A stretch of DNA of 64,000 nt from Maribacter halichondriae. GTDB lineage: Bacteria; Bacteroidota; Bacteroidia; Flavobacteriales; Flavobacteriaceae. The translations under genes were made by a program, and so were the position numbers. How positions within the stretch are numbered: the stretch's first letter is position 1; each line of letters starts with the position of its first letter. Below are positions 1 through 8,561 of this stretch, in pieces. The notes beneath the pieces were generated by a model. The model was not told the origin of the DNA. It searched no databases and worked only from the letters and a program-made list of their open reading frames with translations. The stretch covers positions 3,910,001-3,974,000 of the forward strand of contig NZ_CP107030.1 of the NCBI RefSeq assembly GCF_027474825.1. Direction: 5' to 3'.

Positions 1-154
1 AATGTTCCTTAAGTTCAGCTTCGGTAATCGATTCGGCATAGGTAACCGGCCCAATTTTGGGTTTTGTCGGCTCAGCGTCCTGTTCTGTGACCGTTTTTTG
101 TGAGGAATTACAGCCCATGGCCATGGCCACGATTATGAGTAGTACTTTTTTCAT
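1..154 (-). CDS. Lipoprotein, N-terminal part only (cut by window edge)
   Basis: An open frame runs from the ATG at 152-154 off the left edge. The first residues form a short SPII signal with a lipobox ending in MGC (Cys15), followed by a Ser/Gln/Thr-rich linker, so the product is probably an outer-membrane or periplasm-facing lipoprotein. The visible part ends with a TEAELKEH segment. This resembles the start of flavobacterial M28-type zinc peptidases, but too little is visible to assign the family. No operon partner is visible; the next gene on this strand is the AraC regulator. Confidence 0.6.
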   Translation of the reverse strand, partial: MKKVLLIIVAMAMGCNSSQKTVTEQDAEPTKPKIGPVTYAESITEAELKEH

Positions 155-265
155 TTTATCTTTTTATAGTGTTCAAAATTTCCCAAAAATAGTGAAAATA
201 GAGCGATTTGTGGTTTACGTACTTGATTATTACATCTCCATGAGGATGGTATAAATTTGTAACAC

Positions 266-1126
266 TTAATGGGTAGGTTCCGGCCTCATTTTTTTTGCGT
301 ACTGGGAGGGAGAAGCCATTTTATTCTTCTTAAACTTTCTGTTGAAGTTGGAAATCGACTGAAAACCAGAGGCTTCCGATATTTCGGCAATCGACAGCTT
401 TTCGTTCCCGGATAATAGTTGACAAGCATGTTCCAGTCGAAGCTCAATCAAAAATTCAAAAAACGTTTTGTTCGTTCGTTGCTTGAAAAACCGGCAGAAT
501 GCCGGGGTGGTCATGTGCACTAAACTAGCGACATAGTTCAGTTTGATTTCTTTGTCAAAATGGTTCATGGCATAATCGAAAACCAGTTGAAGTCGGCGTC
601 CCTCGTTGTTCGAAATGATTTTTTTGGACGGAACAAAAGTGGTCAGTTCTCCTATTGTGGCACCGTTTATTTTCTGAACCAATTTTAAAAATCTAATAAA
701 TGCCTGCAATTTATCGACCGTTGGTAATTCTAGCAAAATTCTCCGAATCGATTTTTTTTTGGAAAGTACTCGTATTCCACCTTCAGAAGTCCTGAAAAAC
801 TTTTTTACATCTTCCAATTCAGGAATCTGGAAAAAATCGTTTCCAAAACTTTCCTCGGTTACAAAAAGGGTAATCATGTGAGATAACTCTTTGGTAGGTA
901 TGCTTTGAAAAAGATGCGGGATATTACTTCCAATAACATAAATATCCCCCGCTTCAAAACTATATACGCTGTTCGCAACGATCAATTTTCCCTGGCCCTG
1001 TACGATGTAGCTGATTTGTACCTCGGCGTGCTGGTGTAATTGATTATAGAAGATTCGGGCCTTGTCTTCTTGCACCACCAAAGTACTGTCAAAAGGCTTG
1101 GGAATCTTAAATGGGAGTACTTTCAT
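266..1126 (-). CDS. AraC-family transcriptional regulator with N-terminal cupin domain
   Basis: The 286-residue protein has a cupin-like sensor (residues about 10-90, with an HQHAEVQISY-type strand) and a C-terminal double helix-turn-helix (about 185-280, including IAEISEASGFQSISNFNRKF). This is the classic AraC/XylS layout for ligand-controlled activation. The ATG at 1126 is preferred to a TTG two codons upstream. It is transcribed divergently from the hydroxyproline operon starting at 1271, so it is inferred to be that operon's regulator, sensing hydroxyproline or an intermediate. The ligand is inferred from context only. Confidence 0.88.
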   Translation of the reverse strand: MKVLPFKIPKPFDSTLVVQEDKARIFYNQLHQHAEVQISYIVQGQGKLIVANSVYSFEAGDIYVIGSNIPHLFQSIPTKELSHMITLFVTEESFGNDFFQIPELEDVKKFFRTSEGGIRVLSKKKSIRRILLELPTVDKLQAFIRFLKLVQKINGATIGELTTFVPSKKIISNNEGRRLQLVFDYAMNHFDKEIKLNYVASLVHMTTPAFCRFFKQRTNKTFFEFLIELRLEHACQLLSGNEKLSIAEISEASGFQSISNFNRKFKKNKMASPSQYAKKMRPEPTH

Positions 1127-1133
1127 AACCAAA

Positions 1134-1149
1134 TAATATGTTAATATTA
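1134..1149. promoter_or_regulatory. AT-rich inverted repeat just upstream of the AraC-type gene
   Basis: TAATAT and ATATTA arms flank a GTTA centre, eight bases before the start codon of the regulator. It could be an operator for autoregulation, but AT-rich palindromes of this length also arise by chance. Confidence 0.25.
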
Positions 1150-1238
1150 TGAATAAATATTTTAAAAAGTAACAGAGAGGGTTAAAATAATCATAGAATT
1201 GATTAAAATTGAATTAACATAAAATAGCACCTCAATGC

Positions 1239-1246
1239 TATTTTTG
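1239..1246 (+). promoter_or_regulatory. Probable -7 promoter box of the hydroxyproline operon
   Basis: TATTTTTG matches the Bacteroidota TAnnTTTG -7 element and lies 24 bases before the start codon at 1271. I found no well-placed TTG -33 element, which would fit a promoter that needs the divergent AraC-type activator. Confidence 0.4.
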
Positions 1247-1270
1247 TTTCAAACTTGTAAACCGATAGCA

Positions 1271-2194
1271 ATGAAAGTACAATGGGAGGGTGTCATGCCC
1301 GCAGTAACTACAAAATTCACCGACGACGACCGATTAGATTTGGCTATGTTCAGAATCAACATCAACGCACAGGTCGATGCAGGAGTACATGGAATAGTAT
1401 TGGGGGGATCACTCGGCGAAGCCAGTACCTTGACCCAAGAGGAAAAGAATATTTTGGTCAAGGAAACAGTCGATATCTTGGAAGGAAAGATTCCTGTTAT
1501 TATGACCGTGGCCGAACAGTCGACTAGGATAGCAATTCAAGCTGTAAAAGAGGCAGAAGATGCAGGGGCTAACGGATTGATGATTTTACCACCGATGCGG
1601 TACAAATCGACCGACCATGAAACCGTAACCTATTTCAAGGAAATCGCAAAAAGCACATCGTTGCCCATCATGATCTATAATAATCCCGTGGATTATAAAA
1701 TCGAGGTAACGGTCGATATGTTCGAAGAGCTCATGGAACTTGACAATATTCAGGCCGTGAAAGAATCTACCCGCGATATTATCAATATTGGAAGACTACG
1801 CAATCGATTTGGCAACAACCTTAAGATCTTGACAGGTGTGGATCCCCTTGCGCTAGAAAGTTTATTAATCGGTGCCGATGGTTGGGTTGCCGGACTGGTG
1901 TGTGCATTTCCAGCCGAGACCGTTGCGATTTATGAACTGGCAAAAGCGGGACGCGCCAAAGAAGCTATCGAAATTTACCGCTGGTTCCTTCCTTTATTGG
2001 AGCTTGATATTAGTCCGCAATTGGTACAGAACATCAAATTGGCCGAAGTGGCTACAGGAATTGGTACCGAAAATGTCAGACCTCCTCGACTTCCTTTGCA
2101 GGGAGCCGAAAGAGAACGGGTCTTAAAAGTGATCGAAGAAGGGGTGCGAACAAGACCCACCTTACCCGATTATAAAGCGCTTGCCATGTGCTAG
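1271..2194 (+). CDS. DHDPS-family pyrroline-4-hydroxy-2-carboxylate deaminase (hydroxyproline catabolism)
   Basis: A 307-residue TIM-barrel enzyme of the DapA/N-acetylneuraminate lyase family. The GGSLGEAST motif is at about 45-53, the catalytic Tyr in IMIYNNP is near 136, and the Schiff-base lysine in AVKEST is Lys164. Because it is the first gene of an operon with a hydroxyproline epimerase, an FAD amine oxidase and a ketoglutarate semialdehyde dehydrogenase, its likely reaction is deamination and dehydration of delta1-pyrroline-4-hydroxy-2-carboxylate to 2-oxoglutarate semialdehyde, not lysine synthesis. The ATG at 1271 is preferred to an in-frame TTG at 1235 because the family N-terminus begins there. 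Its stop overlaps the next gene by 7 bases. Confidence 0.85.
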   Translation: MKVQWEGVMPAVTTKFTDDDRLDLAMFRININAQVDAGVHGIVLGGSLGEASTLTQEEKNILVKETVDILEGKIPVIMTVAEQSTRIAIQAVKEAEDAGANGLMILPPMRYKSTDHETVTYFKEIAKSTSLPIMIYNNPVDYKIEVTVDMFEELMELDNIQAVKESTRDIINIGRLRNRFGNNLKILTGVDPLALESLLIGADGWVAGLVCAFPAETVAIYELAKAGRAKEAIEIYRWFLPLLELDISPQLVQNIKLAEVATGIGTENVRPPRLPLQGAERERVLKVIEEGVRTRPTLPDYKALAMC

Positions 2195-2454
2195 AAATTC
2201 GACCCACGTGCGAAAATTGTAATAAATCGCTTCCGTTTGATGCGGAAGACGCTATGATTTGTACTTTTGAATGTACATTCTGTAAAGCGTGTGTCGAAAC
2301 GATTTTACATGCAGTCTGCCCCAATTGTGGGGGTGTTTTTGAAAAAAGGCATATCCGTCCGGAGGGACTATTAGGAAAATATCCCATTTCGACCAAAATT
2401 GTTCATAAACCTGTTGATGTGGAAGCACATCTAAAACGAATCAAAAAAAGATGA
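2188..2454 (+). CDS. DUF1272 small zinc-ribbon-like protein
   Basis: This 88-residue protein has three Cys pairs (CENC, CKAC, CPNC) plus an isolated Cys, typical of the DUF1272 family (start RPTCENCNKSLP, centre FECTFCKACVE, then CPNCGG). It probably folds around structural zinc; its biochemical role is unknown. It begins at a GTG (2188) inside the end of the deaminase gene and ends in an ATGA overlap with the aldehyde dehydrogenase, so it is probably translationally coupled to both. That places it firmly in the hydroxyproline operon, perhaps as an accessory or regulatory protein. Confidence 0.85.
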   Translation: MLEIRPTCENCNKSLPFDAEDAMICTFECTFCKACVETILHAVCPNCGGVFEKRHIRPEGLLGKYPISTKIVHKPVDVEAHLKRIKKR

Positions 2455-4034
2455 TCAAAGGCGTAAATTATATCGGAGAGGAAGTATCTGCCAAGGGAGA
2501 CACTATTTTTTCGACCTTCAATCCGAAAAGTAATAAAGAAACCAGTTGGAAATTCCATGAGGCCACCAAAGCCGAAATCGACGAGGCAGTACAATTGGCG
2601 GCTGATGCCTTTAAAACCTACAAGGATTTTTCAGGAAATAGAAAAGCAGAATTTTTAAGGGCCATTGCCGAAGAGATAGAAGCCCTTGGTGATGCCCTGA
2701 TCGATGTATACGTTCAAGAATCCGGATTACCTGAAGGCAGGGCGAAAGGCGAACGAGGCCGAACCATGGGTCAATTGAAAGCTTTTGCCACCCTTTTGGA
2801 AGAAGGTTCGTGGGTCGAGGCCACCATTGATCCGGCAAAACCGGATCGTGAACCCTTACCGAAGGTCGATATTCGAAAAATGCTTTTTCCTGTAGGGCCG
2901 ATTGTGGTTTTTGGGGCGAGTAATTTTCCTTTTGCCTTTTCAACCGCCGGAGGCGATACCGCTAGTGCGTTGGCCGCGGGTTGCCCGGTCATTGTAAAAA
3001 GTCATCCCATGCACGCAGGAACTGGTGAAATGGTTTCCCATGCTATTGCCCAGGCTGCCAAAAAAACAGGAATGCCCAAAGGGGTATTCTCCAATTTGAA
3101 TAGTCGCGGCATTGAAGTCGGACAACAATTAGTGATGCATCCTTCTGTCAAGGGTGTTGGTTTTACCGGAAGCATTAAAGGCGGCACTGCACTTTATAAA
3201 TTGGCCAATGAACGTGATGAACCTATTCCTGTATTCGCGGAAATGGGAAGTATCAATCCGGTTGTAGCCTTACCGGCGGCACTTGTGGAAGAAGGAGACG
3301 AATGGGCGACACAATATGCAGGTTCGATAATGCTGGGTGCCGGACAGTTCTGTACCAATCCCGGTTTGATTTTGGGTATCAAAAGCACTTCTCTGGATAA
3401 TTTTATCAAAACCTTGGGAACCGAAATCTCAAAATTGGAGCCGAGTTGTATGCTCCACCCGAATATTCATGGCAATTACGAAAAAGGGAAAAAGGAACTT
3501 TCATCGCAAGGAGGCGTCAATGTGGTCGCAGATAATGAATCGCAAGTTGCTCCCAACCATGCGCAGCAAACCGTATTGACAGTTAATGGTCATAATTTTT
3601 TAAAGAATCCGAAATTGCATCAAGAAGTATTTGGCCCCTTTTCAGTGGTTGTCCGTTGTGAGGATGCGAACGAATTGACCCAAATTTTGAACAAACTCGA
3701 AGGACAATTAACGGGTACCCTTCTGGGCAATGCCGACGAAATTAAGAAATACGAAAACGTTGTGGATGCTTTGAGAAGTAGGGTAGGGCGTATCATCTTT
3801 AACGGAGTGCCCACTGGTGTGGAAGTATGCCCATCAATGCACCACGGAGGCCCATTTCCTGCAACGACGGATAGTCGGTTTACTTCGGTCGGAGAATCCG
3901 CTATCAAGCGATGGGTGCGTCCAATTTCGTACCAGAATTGGCCACAAGAGCATTTGCCAGAGGCTTTAAAAAATGAAAATCCGTTGGGAATCATGCGTAT
4001 CGTGGATGGTAAGCACACCGACACTAAAATCTAA
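2451..4034 (+). CDS. 2,5-dioxovalerate (2-oxoglutarate semialdehyde) dehydrogenase
   Basis: A 527-residue NAD(P)-dependent aldehyde dehydrogenase of the ketoglutaric semialdehyde dehydrogenase type. Visible catalytic residues are Asn158 in GASNFPFAF, Lys183, the general base Glu264 in FAEMGS, and the nucleophile Cys301 in GAGQFCTNPG. It would oxidise 2-oxoglutarate semialdehyde to 2-oxoglutarate, the last step of hydroxyproline degradation and the entry to the TCA cycle. The ATG overlaps the stop of the DUF1272 gene (ATGA). Its length is normal for the family and I see no damage. Confidence 0.9.
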   Translation: MIKGVNYIGEEVSAKGDTIFSTFNPKSNKETSWKFHEATKAEIDEAVQLAADAFKTYKDFSGNRKAEFLRAIAEEIEALGDALIDVYVQESGLPEGRAKGERGRTMGQLKAFATLLEEGSWVEATIDPAKPDREPLPKVDIRKMLFPVGPIVVFGASNFPFAFSTAGGDTASALAAGCPVIVKSHPMHAGTGEMVSHAIAQAAKKTGMPKGVFSNLNSRGIEVGQQLVMHPSVKGVGFTGSIKGGTALYKLANERDEPIPVFAEMGSINPVVALPAALVEEGDEWATQYAGSIMLGAGQFCTNPGLILGIKSTSLDNFIKTLGTEISKLEPSCMLHPNIHGNYEKGKKELSSQGGVNVVADNESQVAPNHAQQTVLTVNGHNFLKNPKLHQEVFGPFSVVVRCEDANELTQILNKLEGQLTGTLLGNADEIKKYENVVDALRSRVGRIIFNGVPTGVEVCPSMHHGGPFPATTDSRFTSVGESAIKRWVRPISYQNWPQEHLPEALKNENPLGIMRIVDGKHTDTKI

Positions 4035-4039
4035 TTTCG

Positions 4040-5778
4040 ATGAAAAGATCGTTTCTATTCAGAAAGGTTTGTCTGGTTTTTATTTTGATTTTTTTGATTT
4101 CGTGCGAGACCAAAAAAAAGAAGATGCATCCGATCAATTAACTTCGATAATCGAGGAAACACAGAATTTCAATCCTTTTGATTTTGAGGCACATCCCTTA
4201 GGTAATTATGACGCTGAAAATGAAAAGCAGGAAGCTGAATTCGCCGACAAACAGTTGGCGCGTTTGGATTCCATTGCTTCAGAGGGACTTTCCGAAACAG
4301 AGCTCATCTCCCTAAAACTCTTAAAATTCAAGCTAAAGAATATTGTCGACGAGTACGAATATGAAATGTACCTCAATCCTATTCAGTCGGATCAAGGGTT
4401 TCATCTCAATCTGAATTATCGGGTAAAACCTATTTTGAATCATGAGGATGCGAAAAAGTATCTGAAGGTGTTGAACGCCATTCCGAGGTTTACCGATCAA
4501 CATTTATTATTGCTTAGGGAAGGATTGAAAAAAGGCCTTTCGCAACCCAAAGTGATTTTTCAAGGTTATGAATCCACTTATGACGAGCATATCGTAGTCG
4601 ATTATTCCAAAAGTAATTTCTATTCCCCCTTTAAAAACTTACCAGAAATATTGTCTGAATCTCAAAGGGATTCCGTTTTACAGGAAGCACAAAAAGCGAT
4701 TGAAAACAGCGTCGTACCTTCTTTTGAGCGGATAAAAAAGTTCTTTGAAGAAGAATACATTCCGAATACCCGAGAAGTAATCGGAGTTTCGGAAACCCCA
4801 CGGGGAAGTGAGTTCTACCAGAACCGAATCGATTATTATACCACGACTGACGAATACACCGCCGATGACATCCACAATATCGGTTTGAAGGAAGTGGCCC
4901 GGATAAAGTCCCAAATGGAGGAAATTATCAAGCAAGTCGATTTCAAAGGCAGTTTTTCCGATTTCTTGACCTTTTTACGTGACGATGAACAATTCTATGC
5001 AAAGACAGGAGATGATCTTTTGAAAGAAGCCCGTGATATTGCCAAACGTATCGATGCCGAATTGCCCAAGTTTTTTATCACATTGCCCAGAAGACCCTAT
5101 GGAGTAGGAAAAGTCCCTGATGCCATCGCCCCAAAATATACGGGCGGGAGATATTCAGGCCCATCCAGTGAAACCCAACCTGGGTATTATCTGGTGAACA
5201 CTTATAAATTGAGCAGTCGACCACTCTATGTTTTACCATCGTTAACAGCGCATGAGGCTGTTCCCGGGCATCATTTACAAGGTGCACTGAATCGTGAATT
5301 GGGCGATAGTATTCCCGATTTTAGAAAAAATATGTATCTCTCGGCCTATGGCGAAGGTTGGGCACTGTACACCGAATTTTTAGGAAATGATATGGGTATT
5401 TACAGAACGCCCTATGAGCAATTCGGGAAGTTGACTTACGAAATGTGGCGCGCTTGTCGCTTGGTGGTCGATACGGGAATCCATGCCAAAGGCTGGTCGA
5501 AGCAACAAGTGTTGGATTATATGCTTTCCAATACTGCCCTTTCTGAACATGAGGTAAATACGGAGACCGACCGCTATATCGCATGGCCGGCTCAGGCGAT
5601 TTCCTATAAAATGGGTGAAATCAAAATTCGGGAACTTCGCAAAAAGGCTGAAAAGACTTTAGATGCTAAATTCGACATCCGAGAATTCCATGAGGTTATT
5701 TTGGAACAGGGTACGGTGACGTTGCCTATTTTGGAGGAGCGGGTCAATAGCTATATTGAATCTAGTAAAGAGGATTAA
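4040..5778 (+). CDS. DUF885 family lipoprotein, putative metallopeptidase (frame break at A8)
   Basis: The ATG at 4040 starts an SPII signal peptide with lipobox LISC (Cys22). The rest of the protein continues in the -1 frame after an A8 tract at 4112-4119; one more A would give a continuous lipoprotein of about 579 residues. The C-terminal half carries HEAVPGHH, an HExxH-like zinc motif typical of DUF885 proteins, which are distantly peptidase-like. It lies 5 bases after the dehydrogenase gene and before the epimerase gene, so it may release hydroxyproline from peptides at the cell surface (inference). The break is probably a sequencing error, though the tract also contains a slippery A AAA AAG. 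Confidence 0.8.
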
Positions 5779-5785
5779 TTTTCTT

Positions 5786-6790
5786 ATGGCACACATTTTC
5801 AAATGCATCGACGCCCACACCTGCGGCAATCCGGTCAGGGTAGTGGTCGAGGGTGGCCCTAAACTTAAAGGTGCTACCATGGTCGAAAAACGCCAACATT
5901 TTTTGCGGGAATACGATTGGATCCGCAAGGGACTTATGTTCGAACCCCGGGGCCATGATATGATGAGTGGTAGTATTTTTTATCCTCCCGCAAATCCTGA
6001 GAACGATTTCGGTATTCTTTTTATAGAAACCAGCGGATGTCTGCCCATGTGTGGTCATGGAACTATTGGGGCTATTACCATCGGCATTGAAGAAGGGTTG
6101 ATACAGCCTAAAACTCCGGGTAAAGTCAGAATGGAAACCCCAGCGGGACTAGTTCAAATCGATTACCAACAAACTGGAAAAAAGGTCGATTGGGTAAAAC
6201 TGACCAATGTAAAATCGTATTTGGCCGCTTCCGAATTGACCATCGAAAGTTCAGATCTGGGCGAATTGGTTTTTGACGTTTCCTACGGCGGTAATTTTTA
6301 CGCCATTGTGGACCCTCAAAATAATTTTTCCGGAATACAGGATTTCTCGGCAAGCAAACTGATTCAATTCAGTCAAGAGTTACGCCAGAAGATCAACCAA
6401 AAATATCCCAATAAATTCATTCATCCCGAAGATGATACCATTCGCGATGTAAGCCACATGTTGTGGACAGGGAATGCGATTTCCCCTAAAGCAACGGCGC
6501 GAAACGCGGTTTTTTATGGAGACAAGGCGATTGACCGTTCCCCTTGTGGCACCGGAACTTCAGCGCGAATGGCCCAATGGCATGCGAAAGGCAAATTAAA
6601 GGTTGGCGAGGAGTTCATCCATGAAAGTTTTATAGGTTCACAATTTATTGGAAGAATTGAAGAGGAAACAACCTTGGCGGGCATTAAGGCTATTGTACCT
6701 AGTATTCAGGGTTGGGCCAAAATATATGGGCAGAACACGATTACTATCGATGACGATGATCCCTATGCCCACGGATTTCAAGTGATTTAA
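5786..6790 (+). CDS. 4-hydroxyproline 2-epimerase (proline racemase family)
   Basis: The 334-residue protein has both catalytic cysteines of racemases and epimerases: Cys89 in LPMCGHGTIG and Cys254 in RSPCGTGTSA. A dehydratase of this family would have Thr at the second site. It should convert trans-4-hydroxy-L-proline to cis-4-hydroxy-D-proline, the substrate of the oxidase encoded next. The ATG at 5786 fits the family N-terminus (MAHIFKCIDAHTCGNP); an in-frame upstream start at 5756 would overlap the DUF885 gene. Specificity for hydroxyproline over proline rests on the gene context. Confidence 0.9.
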   Translation: MAHIFKCIDAHTCGNPVRVVVEGGPKLKGATMVEKRQHFLREYDWIRKGLMFEPRGHDMMSGSIFYPPANPENDFGILFIETSGCLPMCGHGTIGAITIGIEEGLIQPKTPGKVRMETPAGLVQIDYQQTGKKVDWVKLTNVKSYLAASELTIESSDLGELVFDVSYGGNFYAIVDPQNNFSGIQDFSASKLIQFSQELRQKINQKYPNKFIHPEDDTIRDVSHMLWTGNAISPKATARNAVFYGDKAIDRSPCGTGTSARMAQWHAKGKLKVGEEFIHESFIGSQFIGRIEEETTLAGIKAIVPSIQGWAKIYGQNTITIDDDDPYAHGFQVI

Positions 6791-6792
6791 AA

Positions 6793-8043
6793 ATGAGTAA
6801 GAACATCATTATTATAGGAGGGGGAATCGTAGGGCTGAGCTCTGCGTACTATCTTCAAAAAGAAGGCCACCAAGTAACCGTAATCGACAAGTCGGATATC
6901 ACGTCGGGAGCTTCCTTTGTGAATGCAGGATATCTTACGCCTAGTCATATCATTCCCTTGGCATCCCCTGGTAAAATTGCGCAGGGCATTAAATGGATGT
7001 TCAATTCCTCGAGTCCATTTTATATGAAACCCCGATGGGATGTGGATTTCTTCAAATGGTCGTGGTATTTCCATAAATCCTCTACCAGGGAAAAAGTGGA
7101 AAAGGCAATCCCCGTTATCAAGGACGTCAATTTGTTCAGTCGTGATCTTTTTGAGGAAATGAAAGCCTCTGGCGATATGGGCGATTTTCATTTGGAGCGT
7201 CGCGGATTGCTTATGCTCTACCAAACCGATACGGCTTATGAACATGAGATGGAGGTTGCCCGAAAAGTAAGTTATTTGGGATTGGAAGTTTCCGAATTGA
7301 ATAAATCGCAATTGGATAGGTTAGAACCCAAGATTAAAATCAACGCCAAAGGAGCCATTCACTATGAATGCGATGGGCATACCACTCCGACCGAACTAAT
7401 GCCCAAGCTTTTGAAATATTTACGAGATTCGGGAGTTGTTGTGCGGACCAATGAAGAAGTGTTGGATATATCGGTAAAAAATGGTGTGGTAAAAGAACTA
7501 GTTACTTCTCTTGGCACATATCAGACCGATCAAGTAGTGCTCGCCGCTGGTTCGTGGAGCGGGAACCTTTCGAAAAAATTACAGATAAATCTACCACTAC
7601 AACCTGGAAAAGGGTATCGTATCAACATACATCGACCTTTGGGCATTTCAATGCCTGCGATTTTAATGGAACGCAATATGGCCGTAACCCCAATGCAGGG
7701 ATTCACTCGATTTGCAGGAACTATGGAGTTTTCGGGCATTAATACTGTTGTCAGAAAAGAAAGAGTTCTGGCCATTGCCAATGGCGCCAAAACCTTTTAT
7801 CCAGAATTGGAAATTACCCAAGAGGAAATCGATGATGCCAAAACGGGCATGCGTCCCGTATCTCCCGACGGGTTACCTTACATTGGAAAATCCAGCAAAC
7901 TCAAAAACCTGACCTTTGCTACCGGCCACGCAATGATGGGTTGGAGCTTAGGTCCCGCCACAGGAAAACTGGTTTCAGAAATCATCGATGGTAAGAAAAC
8001 ATCCATGGATATTTCCGCATTTGATCCCAATCGAAAATTTTAG
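6793..8043 (+). CDS. FAD-dependent D-hydroxyproline oxidase/dehydrogenase (DAO family)
   Basis: A 416-residue glycine-oxidase/D-amino-acid-dehydrogenase-like flavoprotein. The N-terminus has the Rossmann FAD motif GGGIVGLSSAYYL with an acidic residue ending the second strand (VIDKSD), and the C-terminus has the FAD-contacting GHAMMGWSLGPATG. It should oxidise cis-4-hydroxy-D-proline to delta1-pyrroline-4-hydroxy-2-carboxylate, the substrate of the deaminase at 1271. It follows the epimerase by 2 bases and ends the operon. Its stop codon overlaps that of the convergent DUF4440 gene, so there is no room for a separate terminator. Confidence 0.87.
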   Translation: MSKNIIIIGGGIVGLSSAYYLQKEGHQVTVIDKSDITSGASFVNAGYLTPSHIIPLASPGKIAQGIKWMFNSSSPFYMKPRWDVDFFKWSWYFHKSSTREKVEKAIPVIKDVNLFSRDLFEEMKASGDMGDFHLERRGLLMLYQTDTAYEHEMEVARKVSYLGLEVSELNKSQLDRLEPKIKINAKGAIHYECDGHTTPTELMPKLLKYLRDSGVVVRTNEEVLDISVKNGVVKELVTSLGTYQTDQVVLAAGSWSGNLSKKLQINLPLQPGKGYRINIHRPLGISMPAILMERNMAVTPMQGFTRFAGTMEFSGINTVVRKERVLAIANGAKTFYPELEITQEEIDDAKTGMRPVSPDGLPYIGKSSKLKNLTFATGHAMMGWSLGPATGKLVSEIIDGKKTSMDISAFDPNRKF

Positions 8044-8474
8044 CAGGAAGAATCCCCTATAATTTTCCATTCCCCATTGATCCTTTTGAAAACAATCATA
8101 AACGTTCCGTTGGCATCACCAACTTCTCGGGTTAAAAAATAACTGCCCATGACCCAGTAGGCATCGGCATTGATTTGGGTAATGTTGGCGATTTCAAAAT
8201 TCAGCTTCCCGATTTCTTTTTCTGTGGGATAGTTCTTTTTGTAGTTTGCCAAGGTGGTCTGCCATCCTTTTGTTATTCTTCCCCGGCTGAAATAGGTAAG
8301 TTCATCCGATTTCCAATAACCTGCCATAAAACTTTCCAGGTCATTGTTCGACCAGGCTTTTTGTTGCTGGTCAAGAATGGTACGAATTGCGGTTATATCA
8401 TCCGTTGCTGTCGGGGCATTTGTTTTACAGGATAAAAAGAAAAAGATTGCCAATGCGAGTATAAGTTTTTTCAT
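8040..8474 (-). CDS. DUF4440 / SnoaL-like (NTF2 fold) lipoprotein
   Basis: 144 residues with a lipoprotein signal (FFFLSC, Cys16) followed by an NTF2-like domain: helix ITAIRTILDQQQKAWSNNDL, then MAGYW and a C-terminal strand pattern ending in GEWKIIGD. DUF4440 proteins form cone-shaped folds that bind small molecules or are catalytically inert; no substrate can be named. It is convergent with the hydroxyproline operon, with a 4-base overlap at the stops. Confidence 0.8.
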   Translation of the reverse strand: MKKLILALAIFFFLSCKTNAPTATDDITAIRTILDQQQKAWSNNDLESFMAGYWKSDELTYFSRGRITKGWQTTLANYKKNYPTEKEIGKLNFEIANITQINADAYWVMGSYFLTREVGDANGTFMIVFKRINGEWKIIGDSSC

Positions 8475-8512
8475 GTTTTTGTTTTTCCCGAAAATAGCGA
8501 ATAAAAAGAAAA

Positions 8513-8536
8513 GGCCCAGACAAAAATGTCGAGGCC
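8513..8536 (-). terminator. Possible rho-independent terminator of the Bax-inhibitor-1 gene
   Basis: Read on the minus strand, GGCC..GACA and TGTC..GGCC arms around a T-rich loop are followed by TTTTC and TTTTT. It sits between the two minus-strand genes. The stem contains mismatches. Confidence 0.4.
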
Positions 8537-8561
8537 GATTTCAAATTATTTCAGTTACCTA

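Noticed and set aside
3620-4024. Long minus-strand ORF inside the aldehyde dehydrogenase gene
   Set aside because: The opposite strand encodes a complete, highly recognisable enzyme, so this is an antisense shadow.
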